Origin: Sulfolobaceae archaeon
GTDB taxonomy: Archaea > Thermoproteota > Thermoprotei_A > Sulfolobales > Sulfolobaceae
Length of the DNA: 48,668 nucleotides
Direction of reading: 5' to 3'
NCBI GenBank assembly: GCA_028277025.1
Contig: JAPYVG010000011.1
Location: 1-48,668 of the forward strand
Position numbers and translations under genes: made by a program. A model generated the notes under the pieces. The model searched no databases. It was not told the origin of the DNA and saw only the letters and a list, made by a program, of their open reading frames with translations. This document shows, one piece after another, positions 1 to 8,389 of this stretch. How positions within the stretch are numbered: the stretch's first letter is position 1; the number at the start of each line of letters is the position of its first letter.

Positions 1-1
1 T

Positions 2-3000
2 CTAGACGGAATACAGTTAACAGCATCCGGTACATTCACCATAAATGGTCAGACCTTCTACTTATACTTACTAACACTATCACCAAGCATAACAACAAAT
101 GGCAGCATTATAGAACATGTTAGTAACTTATACATACAGTATTCTACCGTAGTTGGTACCACAACTACAGTTAATACAGTAGAAGTCTTATCTTATCGGA
201 CCGGTACTCCCACGTTACCCGTATATGGATACAACATCCTAGAACCAACACAATTAACTGGTACATTCTATACTCAAACCTATACTGTTACTGTATCACA
301 ACCTTCAACCCCAACCCTAGTCTTCTATACTGGGTTAATACAGCTCAAAGCTACAGCATATGAAGGAGTTTACGAGATAGCTGGTACTAACTATCCAGAT
401 TACTTTGGAGGCTTGTTATCGACACCACCATCTACTTTATCAATTACTGGGACTAGTGGTGTATCTGCTCAAGGATTCTTAACCTCAACCTATGCTAAAG
501 CATCAGTAACATTACTAACTAATGCAACGTTACAATACCCGATGGTTCCGGCTGGTGATTACAGCTTTAACGGGATTATAGTAACCCCGGCATATCCGAT
601 AATTAATGGTACTAGCGCAATGACATATATGTTAACTGCAAACTACGTTACACCTCCAACTATAAACGAGTACGAGCTATCTATAATTGGTACACAAGAG
701 CCAATGATAGTGCAAAACATGAACTTAGAGGGAGTGCAGCTATTACCATACTTCCAGTTAACTTTAGCTGCACCTACTGTACCAGCAACAACCACCGGTA
801 GTGCACCGCTGACTCTAGAGTTTGTGACAGTTCCACAATACGCTTATATTACATTAGTTGAATTAGGGTTGTGGGGTAATGAGACAAGCGTTGTAGTTAC
901 TGCTTTTGGAACTGATGACCAAGTATCTGTTAACAGTGGGTACTTCTATGGTATTATTATACCTCCAAGAATATCTGTAACAACTCCAGTATCTCCGGTT
1001 AATTTCATATGTTATAACTCACCATCGTTGTACATTTACGACCCAGACTCAATATTAGTTCCGGGTTATGCAAATGGTACTTTCAGTATTGCAGACTTAA
1101 TGTTGAACTTTAGTAACGAATTCTTCTATGGTGCACTAGTACTATATCAAGGTAGTAGACAAGTAGGCACAATGTATCTACCTATACAAGGAAACACAGT
1201 GTATATGGCATCTGGTTACTTCCCAGAGAACTACAACCAAAAAGTATATACTACGTTAACACCAGAAGTAAAGTATGAGTATATAACTAATCCAGCCTTA
1301 CCATTTGAGCCAACTCAATTAGAAGGATATGATTATGGTACAGGCAATAGCGCTCCAATTTACATAACTACTCCGGGTACACCAACTGATGCAGATCTCC
1401 TGTACTATCTACCGCAATTTGCTAGTAACAACCCAACAGTTAATTACTTCTTCGAGCAAGGAGTTTACATGAATTCACCGAATGGTATGTATGCGGTTCC
1501 AGTCTATATGTCTGGCCTTAGCGTAACTGGTATTTTAGCTGGTAATTTGGTTCCAGCATTTAATGAGCCCGGGACACCGCCACAAGTAGGTTACATTGAA
1601 TTAGTGCCTCCAGCGGCACCACCCACCGCACCGTATCCTGGTGCTGCAATTCCGAACATTACCGTATCAATGTACGTGACCTACAAGGTCGTTAATGCAA
1701 CAGTTGGCACTACTATGGTGAATGCTGGGTTATATGTAGGTTCTTCAAATTCAATGTACATGGTAACTACTAACTATACGTTTGTTAACTCCGGATACAG
1801 TATAGTGTACAAGTCTACTGACTATGCAGTATTCCATGCATTTATGACTACTAAGTTATACAAAGCTATTGCACAGATAGAAGTGCCAAACGTAACCGAT
1901 ATGTTCTACTTCCCAGGCGGAGTTATACCATTGTATTCAACTACTGCAGACTTAATATTATATGAACCATACTATGCATCAGTTAACCCAACATACTTGT
2001 CAATAGGTAGTAATAATGTAATATCACTAGAAATATGGAATTCCCCATTATACAAGTTAGTTAACGTACCGGCAACTGCCCAGTTCCTAGGATTTATAAA
2101 GAGCATATCTGTAACCTATCCAAATGGACAGACTGTAAGCATTGCATTAACAAATGCTAACTTGTCAACGTTCTTCACTCAGTTAGTGGCTGAGCAGTTC
2201 ATAGCCTGTAACGGTACTTTCACATTTGAAATCAATGTACAGGGAATTGCTCAAATATTACACACCAACGTAATTTCATTAAACGGAAGTAATTTAACAG
2301 TGGTATACTATGACTATGTAACTCATGAGTTGTTAACTGCTAAAGTCAAATTGGTTGCTCTAACCGGTATAGTACCAATTGCTATAAAGCCTGGTCAAGT
2401 GGAGTACTTCTTAACAGCGTATCCGTTCTATCCAAATATAACTTTCGCACCGCCATGGTTCATAGCTGAGAATGTAAGCATTCAACCATTCCTAAGCGTT
2501 AGTGATAAGCAATTTGCTCAATCCAACCCAACTGCTATATTAACAGAAGAACTAACTAACATAACTGTTGTAGGTCCTCACGGGAAAGCAATGGTATACT
2601 ATAATGCTACGAGCGGTATTACAATCGTTGTTAATGCATATGGTGTTAAAACTAATATATCCGGTAATGTAATGCCTACTATACCGGAGACTGGTCCAGG
2701 TACTGGTGTATTTAATGGTACTATTCCGTTCGTAATAGTTGAGAACAACACGATTATTCCAGTGCCGGTAACTTCAAGCTTTACTGCCTATACTAACGGA
2801 AGCTTAGCTATAGTCTTAAACGGCAAACCATACATATTAGGCCCGGCTGGTGACTTTGTATTACCCTTCGTAACTTATACTGGTGTTGCTATGGGTTATA
2901 ATGCTACAGTGTATGTAACAGTAGCTAACCTAGTGCAGTCTGCGACATTCATGACTCAGTTAGCACCGATTAACTTCACACCAATTAGATTAGCTCCATT

Positions 3001-3421
3001 CACTGTTCCACCTGTAGTACCAATTCCGCATGCTCCCAAGCTATACTACGAATATAATGGTTCGATAGTAATCACCCCAACTGCACAAGTAATTAAGATA
3101 TTTGTGAGCAGCGTTATACCGTATCCACTGGAGTTCCAGATACAGGCATTCGTATATCCAAAGAGCGGATTTAATGTGCAGACTGCAACTCCAACAGTGA
3201 CTGCTGTGTACTTCTCGTACCAGGCTGTCAGATCCTATCCGGCATTAGGTATTGGAACTCCAGTACCATACTTGCTAGTATATGTACAATTAGAGGGTAT
3301 ATCGTCACTACCAGCTGGACAATATGTGATAGTGCTAAGTGCAGTACCGTTTGCGCAAGGTCCAGTACTATCAGAGTATCCGACTGAGTTAATATTCACT
3401 AACGTAACTATAACCTCATGA
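2..3421 (+). CDS. slaA: S-layer protein SlaA, 5' end outside the window
   Basis: Large outer S-layer subunit that forms the protein lattice on the cell surface. The frame is open from base 2 to the TGA at 3419-3421, giving 1139 visible residues. Characterised SlaA proteins are about 1,400 residues, so roughly the first 250-300 are missing. The visible part is rich in Thr, Val, Tyr, Pro and Asn, almost free of Cys and charged residues, has many N-glycosylation sequons (for example NGTS, NETS, NLTV) and no membrane segment, as expected for a secreted beta-rich lattice protein. A TTG at 413 is an internal codon, not the start. The next gene encodes the stalk SlaB in the same direction, the usual SlaA-SlaB order. 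The family call rests on composition, size and this neighbour rather than on a catalytic motif. Confidence 0.93.
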   Translation, partial: LDGIQLTASGTFTINGQTFYLYLLTLSPSITTNGSIIEHVSNLYIQYSTVVGTTTTVNTVEVLSYRTGTPTLPVYGYNILEPTQLTGTFYTQTYTVTVSQPSTPTLVFYTGLIQLKATAYEGVYEIAGTNYPDYFGGLLSTPPSTLSITGTSGVSAQGFLTSTYAKASVTLLTNATLQYPMVPAGDYSFNGIIVTPAYPIINGTSAMTYMLTANYVTPPTINEYELSIIGTQEPMIVQNMNLEGVQLLPYFQLTLAAPTVPATTTGSAPLTLEFVTVPQYAYITLVELGLWGNETSVVVTAFGTDDQVSVNSGYFYGIIIPPRISVTTPVSPVNFICYNSPSLYIYDPDSILVPGYANGTFSIADLMLNFSNEFFYGALVLYQGSRQVGTMYLPIQGNTVYMASGYFPENYNQKVYTTLTPEVKYEYITNPALPFEPTQLEGYDYGTGNSAPIYITTPGTPTDADLLYYLPQFASNNPTVNYFFEQGVYMNSPNGMYAVPVYMSGLSVTGILAGNLVPAFNEPGTPPQVGYIELVPPAAPPTAPYPGAAIPNITVSMYVTYKVVNATVGTTMVNAGLYVGSSNSMYMVTTNYTFVNSGYSIVYKSTDYAVFHAFMTTKLYKAIAQIEVPNVTDMFYFPGGVIPLYSTTADLILYEPYYASVNPTYLSIGSNNVISLEIWNSPLYKLVNVPATAQFLGFIKSISVTYPNGQTVSIALTNANLSTFFTQLVAEQFIACNGTFTFEINVQGIAQILHTNVISLNGSNLTVVYYDYVTHELLTAKVKLVALTGIVPIAIKPGQVEYFLTAYPFYPNITFAPPWFIAENVSIQPFLSVSDKQFAQSNPTAILTEELTNITVVGPHGKAMVYYNATSGITIVVNAYGVKTNISGNVMPTIPETGPGTGVFNGTIPFVIVENNTIIPVPVTSSFTAYTNGSLAIVLNGKPYILGPAGDFVLPFVTYTGVAMGYNATVYVTVANLVQSATFMTQLAPINFTPIRLAPFTVPPVVPIPHAPKLYYEYNGSIVITPTAQVIKIFVSSVIPYPLEFQIQAFVYPKSGFNVQTATPTVTAVYFSYQAVRSYPALGIGTPVPYLLVYVQLEGISSLPAGQYVIVLSAVPFAQGPVLSEYPTELIFTNVTITS

Positions 3422-3436
3422 AGGGATGGGAAAGGA

Positions 3437-3445
3437 TTTTTAAGT
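3437..3445 (+). promoter_or_regulatory. TATA-like element for slaB
   Basis: ATTTTTAAG sits in the 60-bp gap between slaA and slaB, about 50 bases before the ATG at 3492. It would give slaB its own transcript, in keeping with slaA and slaB being made in different amounts. Inferred from position and composition. Confidence 0.4.
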
Positions 3446-3448
3446 CAA

Positions 3449-3468
3449 GGTTTTTTTATTTATTTCTT
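3449..3468 (+). terminator. T-rich tract after slaA
   Basis: GG followed by a run of T and A (TTTTTTTATTTATTTCTT) directly downstream of slaA. Archaeal terminators are commonly such T-rich tracts without a hairpin. Confidence 0.4.
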
Positions 3469-3491
3469 AAATTAAATGGGTGATGTTGTAT

Positions 3492-4892
3492 ATGAATGTC
3501 CGTTCTTTATTAATAACTCTTATAATAGGATCTTTAATATTAGCTTCAATACTATCAGCACAAGTGAATGTTAGTGGGATAGTATTTTATAGCCCAGTAC
3601 CAAATGAGGTCTTCCATTATGGTCAGCCATTGGTTTTGAACATAAGCACTGGAATACCTAATGCTACTGTAACAGTTTATGTCGACTACGGAACTACAGA
3701 GATTTACTTTAATAATTATCAAGCAAACGCTCAAGGTAATTTAGCTGTGACACTGTTTACTTTCGGTACTGGTGCTGCTTCAAAGCCTGGTACCTATACA
3801 GTTCTAGTAGATGTTAATTCCGGTGTAAAATCTGCTGCAGTTACTGTAAAGTACTTACCATATATAGCAACTATTATTGTGGACGTGACTAATGGTGAAA
3901 CTGGTTTACCTTTTGCTGGGGTCAATGTGACTTTATACAATATAACTAGAGGGGTGCAGTATATAGCTTCTAATACTACAAATGTTAACGGGCAAGTACA
4001 ATTTAGTGTGGTGTCTTTCAATTCCACTGCTTCTCAGACTTTTAAGGTTGTTGCTTCTTATCCAGGTTATGTTAGTGCTTCTACTCAAGTTAGTATTAAA
4101 GGTAATGAGACTGAGACAGTATCCCTTACTCTGTATCCGGCAGTGTTAACTATAGTCCCCTACGAGGTAAATCAGAACGGTACTGCTATTGATAGCCCTA
4201 ACCCAGTGGGTTATTCTAGTGTGGTCGTAGTTGAAGGCCTACCGGCTAGCATGTTAGTCCAAGTAATGTTTGCTGGTAAACCTATAACTAATGCGACCTT
4301 ATATGTTAGTACTACATCACCAGAATTCCAGAACCTTCACTATTCACTAATAACTACTGGGCCTTTTGCTAATTACTATAATATCTCATTCCTACCACAA
4401 GTTAATAGTCTTTACCCAGCATATACTGGAGTGATAAACATAACTGCAGTTTATAGTGGTCTAACTAAGACGGTATTTGTAACTGTTACTGCTTATTACC
4501 CCACACCTCTTGCGATATCTTCTCTCAATGGTTCGATATTAGAGTTAGAAACTGAGGTTAACCAATTGTCAACTGAAATCCATAATTTAGAGACCGAAGT
4601 TCAAAGCATTAATAGCACGTTATCCTCCATAACGAGCCAGATTAATACGTTAAATAATGAAATTACTACGTTAAAGAGTGAGATCAGTACTAGTAGCGGT
4701 CAAATAGGTAGTTTGAACAGTAACATAACATCGCTAAAAGATTCTATATCCAGCTTAAATAGTACTGTTAATTCTCTATCCTCTGAATTAAATAGTATAA
4801 AGCCATTAGTTTACGGCGGTATTATAGCGGGTATAATTGGTTTAATAGTAGCGATAGTTGCTATAGTCCTAGTTTATAGAAAGATAAGTTAA
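3492..4892 (+). CDS. slaB: S-layer stalk protein SlaB
   Basis: Membrane-anchored stalk that carries the SlaA lattice. With the ATG at 3492 the protein has 466 residues, close to characterised SlaB. Order: signal peptide (1 to about 23, ending LSAQ), beta-sandwich domains with many N-glycosylation sequons (about 24-345), a long heptad-like coiled coil rich in SLNS, SEIS and LETEV repeats (about 346-438), one C-terminal membrane helix (about 439-462) and a short basic tail (YRKIS). GTG 3480 and ATG 3483 are possible starts. ATG 3492 is preferred because GGTGAT at 3479-3484, complementary to the 16S rRNA 3' end, lies 7 bases before it and the signal peptide then begins normally. A T-rich terminator follows. 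Confidence 0.93.
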   Translation: MNVRSLLITLIIGSLILASILSAQVNVSGIVFYSPVPNEVFHYGQPLVLNISTGIPNATVTVYVDYGTTEIYFNNYQANAQGNLAVTLFTFGTGAASKPGTYTVLVDVNSGVKSAAVTVKYLPYIATIIVDVTNGETGLPFAGVNVTLYNITRGVQYIASNTTNVNGQVQFSVVSFNSTASQTFKVVASYPGYVSASTQVSIKGNETETVSLTLYPAVLTIVPYEVNQNGTAIDSPNPVGYSSVVVVEGLPASMLVQVMFAGKPITNATLYVSTTSPEFQNLHYSLITTGPFANYYNISFLPQVNSLYPAYTGVINITAVYSGLTKTVFVTVTAYYPTPLAISSLNGSILELETEVNQLSTEIHNLETEVQSINSTLSSITSQINTLNNEITTLKSEISTSSGQIGSLNSNITSLKDSISSLNSTVNSLSSELNSIKPLVYGGIIAGIIGLIVAIVAIVLVYRKIS

Positions 4893-4917
4893 ATTTATTT
4901 TTTTATTTTTTTCTATA
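4893..4917 (+). terminator. T-rich terminator of slaB
   Basis: The 25 bases after the slaB stop are almost all T with a few A, typical for transcript release in Sulfolobales. Confidence 0.5.
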
Positions 4918-5073
4918 TTTTGTTTCCTAAAAATTTTTAGTCTTTTAGACTATCAGTTATTCTGGCTGGTTCAGCTTGGCTAAATTTGCGAGTCATTGAA
5001 CATTATAAGTGTAGATATCGTCCACAATAATGAGAGTAAAGTAGAGAAAGATAATAAGTACGGTTACGTGATT

Positions 5074-5299
5074 ATGGGCTGAATCCTTTTCCGTGTTAAT
5101 AGAAATCTTTTTACGTCGTTTATAACAAAAATTACCAAGGATGACCTCTTACGCCGACGTGGGCAAAGGGTGAGAGTGAGTATAGAGATGAAAGCCCCGT
5201 GTCGTTGGAGTCCCACGACCCACTTACTGTGGTGGTTGAGGACTAAGTCCCTACACCAGATTCTTATAATGATTGAAATGAAAGTGTAGGGACAAACAG
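5074..5299 (-). repeat. Repeat R2, copy 1 (inverted relative to copy 2 at 44163-44412)
   Basis: Non-coding sequence that reappears as its reverse complement near 44.2-44.4 kb. Shared blocks include ATGGGCTGAATCC, TAGAAATCTTTTTA, ACGCCGACGTGGGC, AGCCCCGTG, AAGTCCCTACAC and ATGATTGAAATGAAAGTG. Copy 1 has a perfect 10-bp inverted repeat: GTCCCTACAC (5247-5256) with GTGTAGGGAC (5284-5293). It is kept in copy 2 apart from one G-T pair. The nature of the element is unknown: a small non-autonomous mobile element or a structured RNA gene are both possible. The strand given is arbitrary. Confidence 0.7.
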
Positions 5300-5526
5300 A
5301 GAACTTGGATTAGATACATTGAGATGGCGTACGAGAAAAGTATTCGTCCGTCCACTAAATAACTTAACTGAAACGTGCAATAAAGTGAAGGAAAATGTAG
5401 TGGAATTTTAGAAGATATCATACGGTGCGGTAGCTGGGATTTGCGGCTTAGGAGCTGGTGAATTACGATAAGATTGTAATGAACTGTCTTAGGCATATTG
5501 AAGTTAGCGCGAACGGGTTCATCGAG

Positions 5527-5550
5527 TTCAGAGAGACACTCTGAATTTTT
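5527..5550 (+). terminator. Hairpin followed by a T run
   Basis: TTCAGAG (5527-5533), loop AGACA, CTCTGAA (5539-5545), then TTTTT. This looks like an intrinsic terminator of bacterial type and no gene ends just before it. It may be the 3' end of a lost viral or plasmid transcript, or chance. Confidence 0.35.
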
Positions 5551-5616
5551 CTCATAATCTCGAGATTCTCGCCGTCTTCTTTCAACTCTACACAAATCAC
5601 GGCAAAAATTGACGGG

Positions 5617-5646
5617 TTGCCAATGCTTATAAACGTGAATTGGCAA
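5617..5646 (+). promoter_or_regulatory. Promoter with the TATA box inside a palindrome
   Basis: The inverted repeat TTGCCAA (5617-5623) and TTGGCAA (5640-5646) brackets the TATA box TTATAAA (5627-5633). Transcription would start near 5656, about 9 bases before the inferred TTG start of the integrase fragment at 5665. A dimeric repressor on the palindrome would block TBP binding, so this looks like an operator-controlled integrase promoter. Inferred from sequence only. Confidence 0.5.
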
Positions 5647-5664
5647 AATTGCGGGGCGATAAAA

Positions 5665-5922
5665 TTGGGCGAAAAGCAACGTCGTTATAAATTCGGCGAC
5701 TATATTTTACGCGAAAGAAAAGGTCGGTATTATGTCTATAAGTTGGAAACAATAAACGGTGAGGTAAAGGAGCGTTACGTCGGCCCCTTAACTGACGTAG
5801 TCGAAACTTACCTAAAATTGAAAAATAGCAGTGGGGGTGTGGGGGTACCCCCCACAGTGCGGCCGCCGGGATTTGAACCCGGGATTACTGGCTTGGGAGG
5901 CCAGCGTCCTAATCCAGGCTAG
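5665..5922 (+). pseudogene. int: N-terminal fragment of an SSV-type tyrosine integrase, int(N)
   Basis: The peptide aligns with the start of fusellovirus (SSV) integrases: [20 protein letters not shown], then [17 protein letters not shown], then PPGFEPG where the frame enters the tRNA gene. The TTG at 5665 ([13 protein letters not shown]) gives the same N-terminal length as I recall for SSV1 integrase (MTKDKTRYKYGDY). The frame stops at 5920-5922 inside tRNA-Gly. In this class the attachment site lies inside the integrase gene, so integration at a tRNA splits the gene into int(N), left beside the intact tRNA, and int(C) at the far end. The catalytic tyrosine-recombinase domain is absent, so the fragment cannot recombine. 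An earlier in-frame start (5617 or 5623) is possible but would overlap the TATA box. Confidence 0.88.
5832..5858 (-). terminator. G/C palindrome just 3' of tRNA-Gly
   Basis: TGTGGGGG-TA-CCCCCCACA is an almost perfect palindrome between the integrase fragment and the 3' end of the minus-strand tRNA. T-rich sequence follows on the minus strand. It may help end the tRNA transcript or be part of the old attachment region. Confidence 0.35.
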
Positions 5923-5933
5923 ACGACGGCCGC
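5859..5933 (-). tRNA. tRNA-Gly (anticodon CCC)
   Basis: Read on the minus strand, a 7-bp acceptor stem GCGGCCG/CGGCCGC, a D arm, the anticodon stem-loop CTGGC-CTCCCAA-GCCAG with anticodon CCC, and the T arm CCGGG-TTCAAAT-CCCGG. The length is 75 nt, with no intron and no encoded CCA. The 3' half is also read as [13 protein letters not shown] by the integrase fragment on the other strand, which marks it as the attachment site. From memory, fusellovirus SSV2 integrates at a tRNA-Gly of this kind. Confidence 0.96.
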
Positions 5934-6225
5934 ATTACTAACTTTTGTTAATGAAATAATAAATTTTACGTTAATTTCAACCAGAGTATTTAGCGTCTTG
6001 CTTTTGTAAACTTTCATGTTATCTAATAAAAAAGTTTTGAAAACATGTCCTTAATATTAAATACTTTTTGGTAATTCCCAACTGTCTCGAAATATTTTTT
6101 TATTAACGCAAATCTTTTCCCTATTCATGGTGAATTCATGTCATCCTCTCGAACTTTGTTTTACCATATTTACGTATCGTTAGGTTCGTTTAAATTCCTA
6201 TAAACAAATATATAGCAATATTAAG
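5934..6225. other. Intergenic region between tRNA-Gly and glutamate synthase
   Basis: AT-rich. It holds the upstream region of tRNA-Gly (minus strand, TTATTATTT near 5958-5966) and the upstream part of the glutamate synthase promoter. I see no gene in it. Confidence 0.5.
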
Positions 6226-6234
6226 TATTTATAA
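6226..6234 (+). promoter_or_regulatory. TATA box of the glutamate synthase operon
   Basis: TATTTATAA is centred 24 bases before the GTG at 6254, the usual distance for a leaderless Sulfolobales transcript. This spacing favours GTG 6254 over TTG 6248 as the start. Confidence 0.5.
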
Positions 6235-6253
6235 CTCAGCGACCACTTTGATC

Positions 6254-8389
6254 GTGATAAAGGATTACCTCCCAATACCTAAACAGACAGATAACGAGTT
6301 TTGGAATGTTGAGAGGTTAGAGCATATTAGGAAGTTAGCCTTAACCGGCAAGCCTTATAAGATCTTCCCTTCATGGGGGGATTCATTAAGAGTTTTGGAT
6401 AGGGTCAGGTTTAAGCACGAAGACCCTAAAATTTCTGAAAACCCCTCCGCTAGTACAAGGACAGAGGTTGTTGGGATAGAGGTTTCTTCACCGTTATATT
6501 TAGGGGACATGTCTTATGGTGCCCTAAGCGGTAATCCTAATATAGTTATTGCTAGGGTTGCTGATCTAACTGAGACTTTAGCAGGCACTGGTGAGGGCGG
6601 CTTACACCCTGAAGTGGCTAAGTCAAAGAGGATTTTTGTTCAATGGGCTTCAGCACGTTTTGGTGTGGATATAGACGTTTTAATGCACGGTGCTGCAATA
6701 GTAATAAAGATAGGGCAAGGAGCAAAACCCGGGATTGGAGGTCATTTACCGGGGAGTAAAGTTACAGAGCCTATATCATTAACGAGGAGAATACCAGTAG
6801 GGATTGATGCGATTTCTCCAGCACCTCATCACGATATTTACTCAATCGAAGACTTGGGACAGAGGATTGAAGCGTTAAAAGAGGCTACAGGTAAGCCAGT
6901 CTTCGTAAAAGTTGCAGCTACAAATTACATTCCTTATATAGTCTCTGGGATAGCGAGGATGGGGGCTGATGGTGTTATAATAGATGGTCACGGTGCAGGT
7001 ACCGGTGCTACACCAATTGTAATAAGGGATAATGTTGGTATCCCAGTTGAGTTAGCGGTTGCTATTTCGGATAAAGTGTTAAGGGATCAAGGAATGAGGA
7101 ATAATTTTACTATTATAGCTGCCGGTAGGGTTGCTGATGCTACAGATGCGGCCAAACTGCTCGCTTTAGGAGCAGATGTCGTAAGCGTAGGTACTGGGGC
7201 TTTAATCGCTATGGGTTGTGTTATGGTTCATAAGTGCCATATCGGGTCGTGTCCTACAGCGTTAACTAATAAGATTGATGGAACTAGGATGTTGGATATC
7301 GAGTTCGGTATTAAGACTTTAAGTAACTTTATTAAGGGCTTCTCACTTGAACTGGCAAACATTTTAGATAATTTGGGTCTTAACTCTATAGAGAAGCTAA
7401 GGGGCAGAAGGGATCTTTTAATCGGTAAAGGCCTTTCAAGGGAGACCTTAGAAATTTTAGGGATAGAAGGTGAAGAAGAGGAGTTGCCCCCGAAGCTAGG
7501 GGAGCTTTGGAGTAAGAGGAGGAAGGTTTACCTTCACGAGTTAATTAATAAGGGTGATCCAGTGATCACGAGTATGGGTTCTACTGCACCCCCGGATGTT
7601 GAGAAACCGTCAAGAATAGTTGACTGGTTGAGGTCTGACGGTGCGCAAGTTACTAGACCTTCAATAGATCCGTACAGGGAGGATATAGATACTTCATTTT
7701 ACTTGGCCCATGGCAAGCTTTACTTGTCTTTGCCTATAATTTTTGACGTTTCCGAGGCAGATAAGGAAACTAAGGAGGCTTTAAGTTGGGCTTCTTTAGC
7801 CCTAAGTTCAGCCGTATTTTCAATTGAGACTGATCCTAAATATGCAGAAGTCACAATAAGTGCTGATGGTAACGGTTTCTTGACATGGAGTAAGAGTTAT
7901 AAACCGTTCACTTACCTTTACTTGCCTTCAAGCTCTGATATTCTAGATGACGTCTCAGACTATAAAGGTGTTTACGGTTTCATTATTGATGAAGATTCTG
8001 GAAATGAGGACATAGAGGTGGTTATTTCCGAAGTGGATACTAAGTTAAAGAGTATGGGGGTTAGGAGGAGGTTTGATGTTATAGCTAAGTCCTCAAGGAT
8101 AAGGGATTCTGGTGACGCATTTAAACTTGTAGCTCTGGGCGCTGACAGTGTAATTATGTCACACAAGGTGCTTGAAGTGGCTATAGGTGAAGGGAGTAAA
8201 GGCAGTCTCAAGGATAAGGCATTTAATTTGATTTCCGGTTTTAAGAAAGAGATAGCCCTCTTAGCTGGTGCTGCTGGCGTTTATAGTGTTCAATCCACTT
8301 TAACCGGTAATAGAGAACTATTAAGGGCTGTAAACCTAAATTCTTACGTGTTGAAGAAACTTAGGGTAAAGGCGGCGGGATCGTTATGA
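6254..8389 (+). CDS. gltB: Glutamate synthase, FMN/synthase polypeptide
   Basis: Makes glutamate from 2-oxoglutarate and ammonia delivered by the glutaminase encoded next. The first half (about 1-385) is the FMN-binding TIM barrel: [45 protein letters not shown], and the 3Fe-4S cysteines in [18 protein letters not shown] (about Cys322, 328, 333). The second half (about 390-711) lacks these cysteines but repeats features of the first: [20 protein letters not shown] resembles [19 protein letters not shown]. It looks like a degenerate barrel comparable to the central domain of bacterial GltB. The gene overlaps the next by 4 bases (ATGA), so translation is coupled. TTG 6248 is an alternative start. 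A GltD-type NADPH subunit is not in the window. Confidence 0.9.
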   Translation: MIKDYLPIPKQTDNEFWNVERLEHIRKLALTGKPYKIFPSWGDSLRVLDRVRFKHEDPKISENPSASTRTEVVGIEVSSPLYLGDMSYGALSGNPNIVIARVADLTETLAGTGEGGLHPEVAKSKRIFVQWASARFGVDIDVLMHGAAIVIKIGQGAKPGIGGHLPGSKVTEPISLTRRIPVGIDAISPAPHHDIYSIEDLGQRIEALKEATGKPVFVKVAATNYIPYIVSGIARMGADGVIIDGHGAGTGATPIVIRDNVGIPVELAVAISDKVLRDQGMRNNFTIIAAGRVADATDAAKLLALGADVVSVGTGALIAMGCVMVHKCHIGSCPTALTNKIDGTRMLDIEFGIKTLSNFIKGFSLELANILDNLGLNSIEKLRGRRDLLIGKGLSRETLEILGIEGEEEELPPKLGELWSKRRKVYLHELINKGDPVITSMGSTAPPDVEKPSRIVDWLRSDGAQVTRPSIDPYREDIDTSFYLAHGKLYLSLPIIFDVSEADKETKEALSWASLALSSAVFSIETDPKYAEVTISADGNGFLTWSKSYKPFTYLYLPSSSDILDDVSDYKGVYGFIIDEDSGNEDIEVVISEVDTKLKSMGVRRRFDVIAKSSRIRDSGDAFKLVALGADSVIMSHKVLEVAIGEGSKGSLKDKAFNLISGFKKEIALLAGAAGVYSVQSTLTGNRELLRAVNLNSYVLKKLRVKAAGSL

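Larger units (their letters stand above)
4918..5664. other. Gene-poor stretch of decayed mobile DNA
   Basis: No intact gene is visible. The stretch holds one copy of repeat R2 (5074-5299), a short open stretch with protein-like composition (about 5300-5409, ending in a stop), a hairpin followed by five T (5527-5550) and the promoter palindrome of the integrase fragment (5617-5646). Because the integrase fragment reads towards the tRNA, an integrated SSV-type element would have extended leftwards into this stretch. I found no second partial tRNA copy and no C-terminal integrase fragment, so most of that element would have been lost. A reverse-strand open frame over 5251-5679 is probably a shadow. 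Confidence 0.5.

Noticed and set aside
413..3421. TTG at 413 as the start of SlaA
   Set aside because: The frame continues open to base 2 with the same Thr/Val/Tyr-rich S-layer composition, so 413 is internal.
5251..5679. A 142-codon reverse-strand open frame
   Set aside because: It lies over R2, the hairpin-T run and the start of the integrase fragment, has a composition unlike a folded protein and no ribosome-binding or TATA signal.
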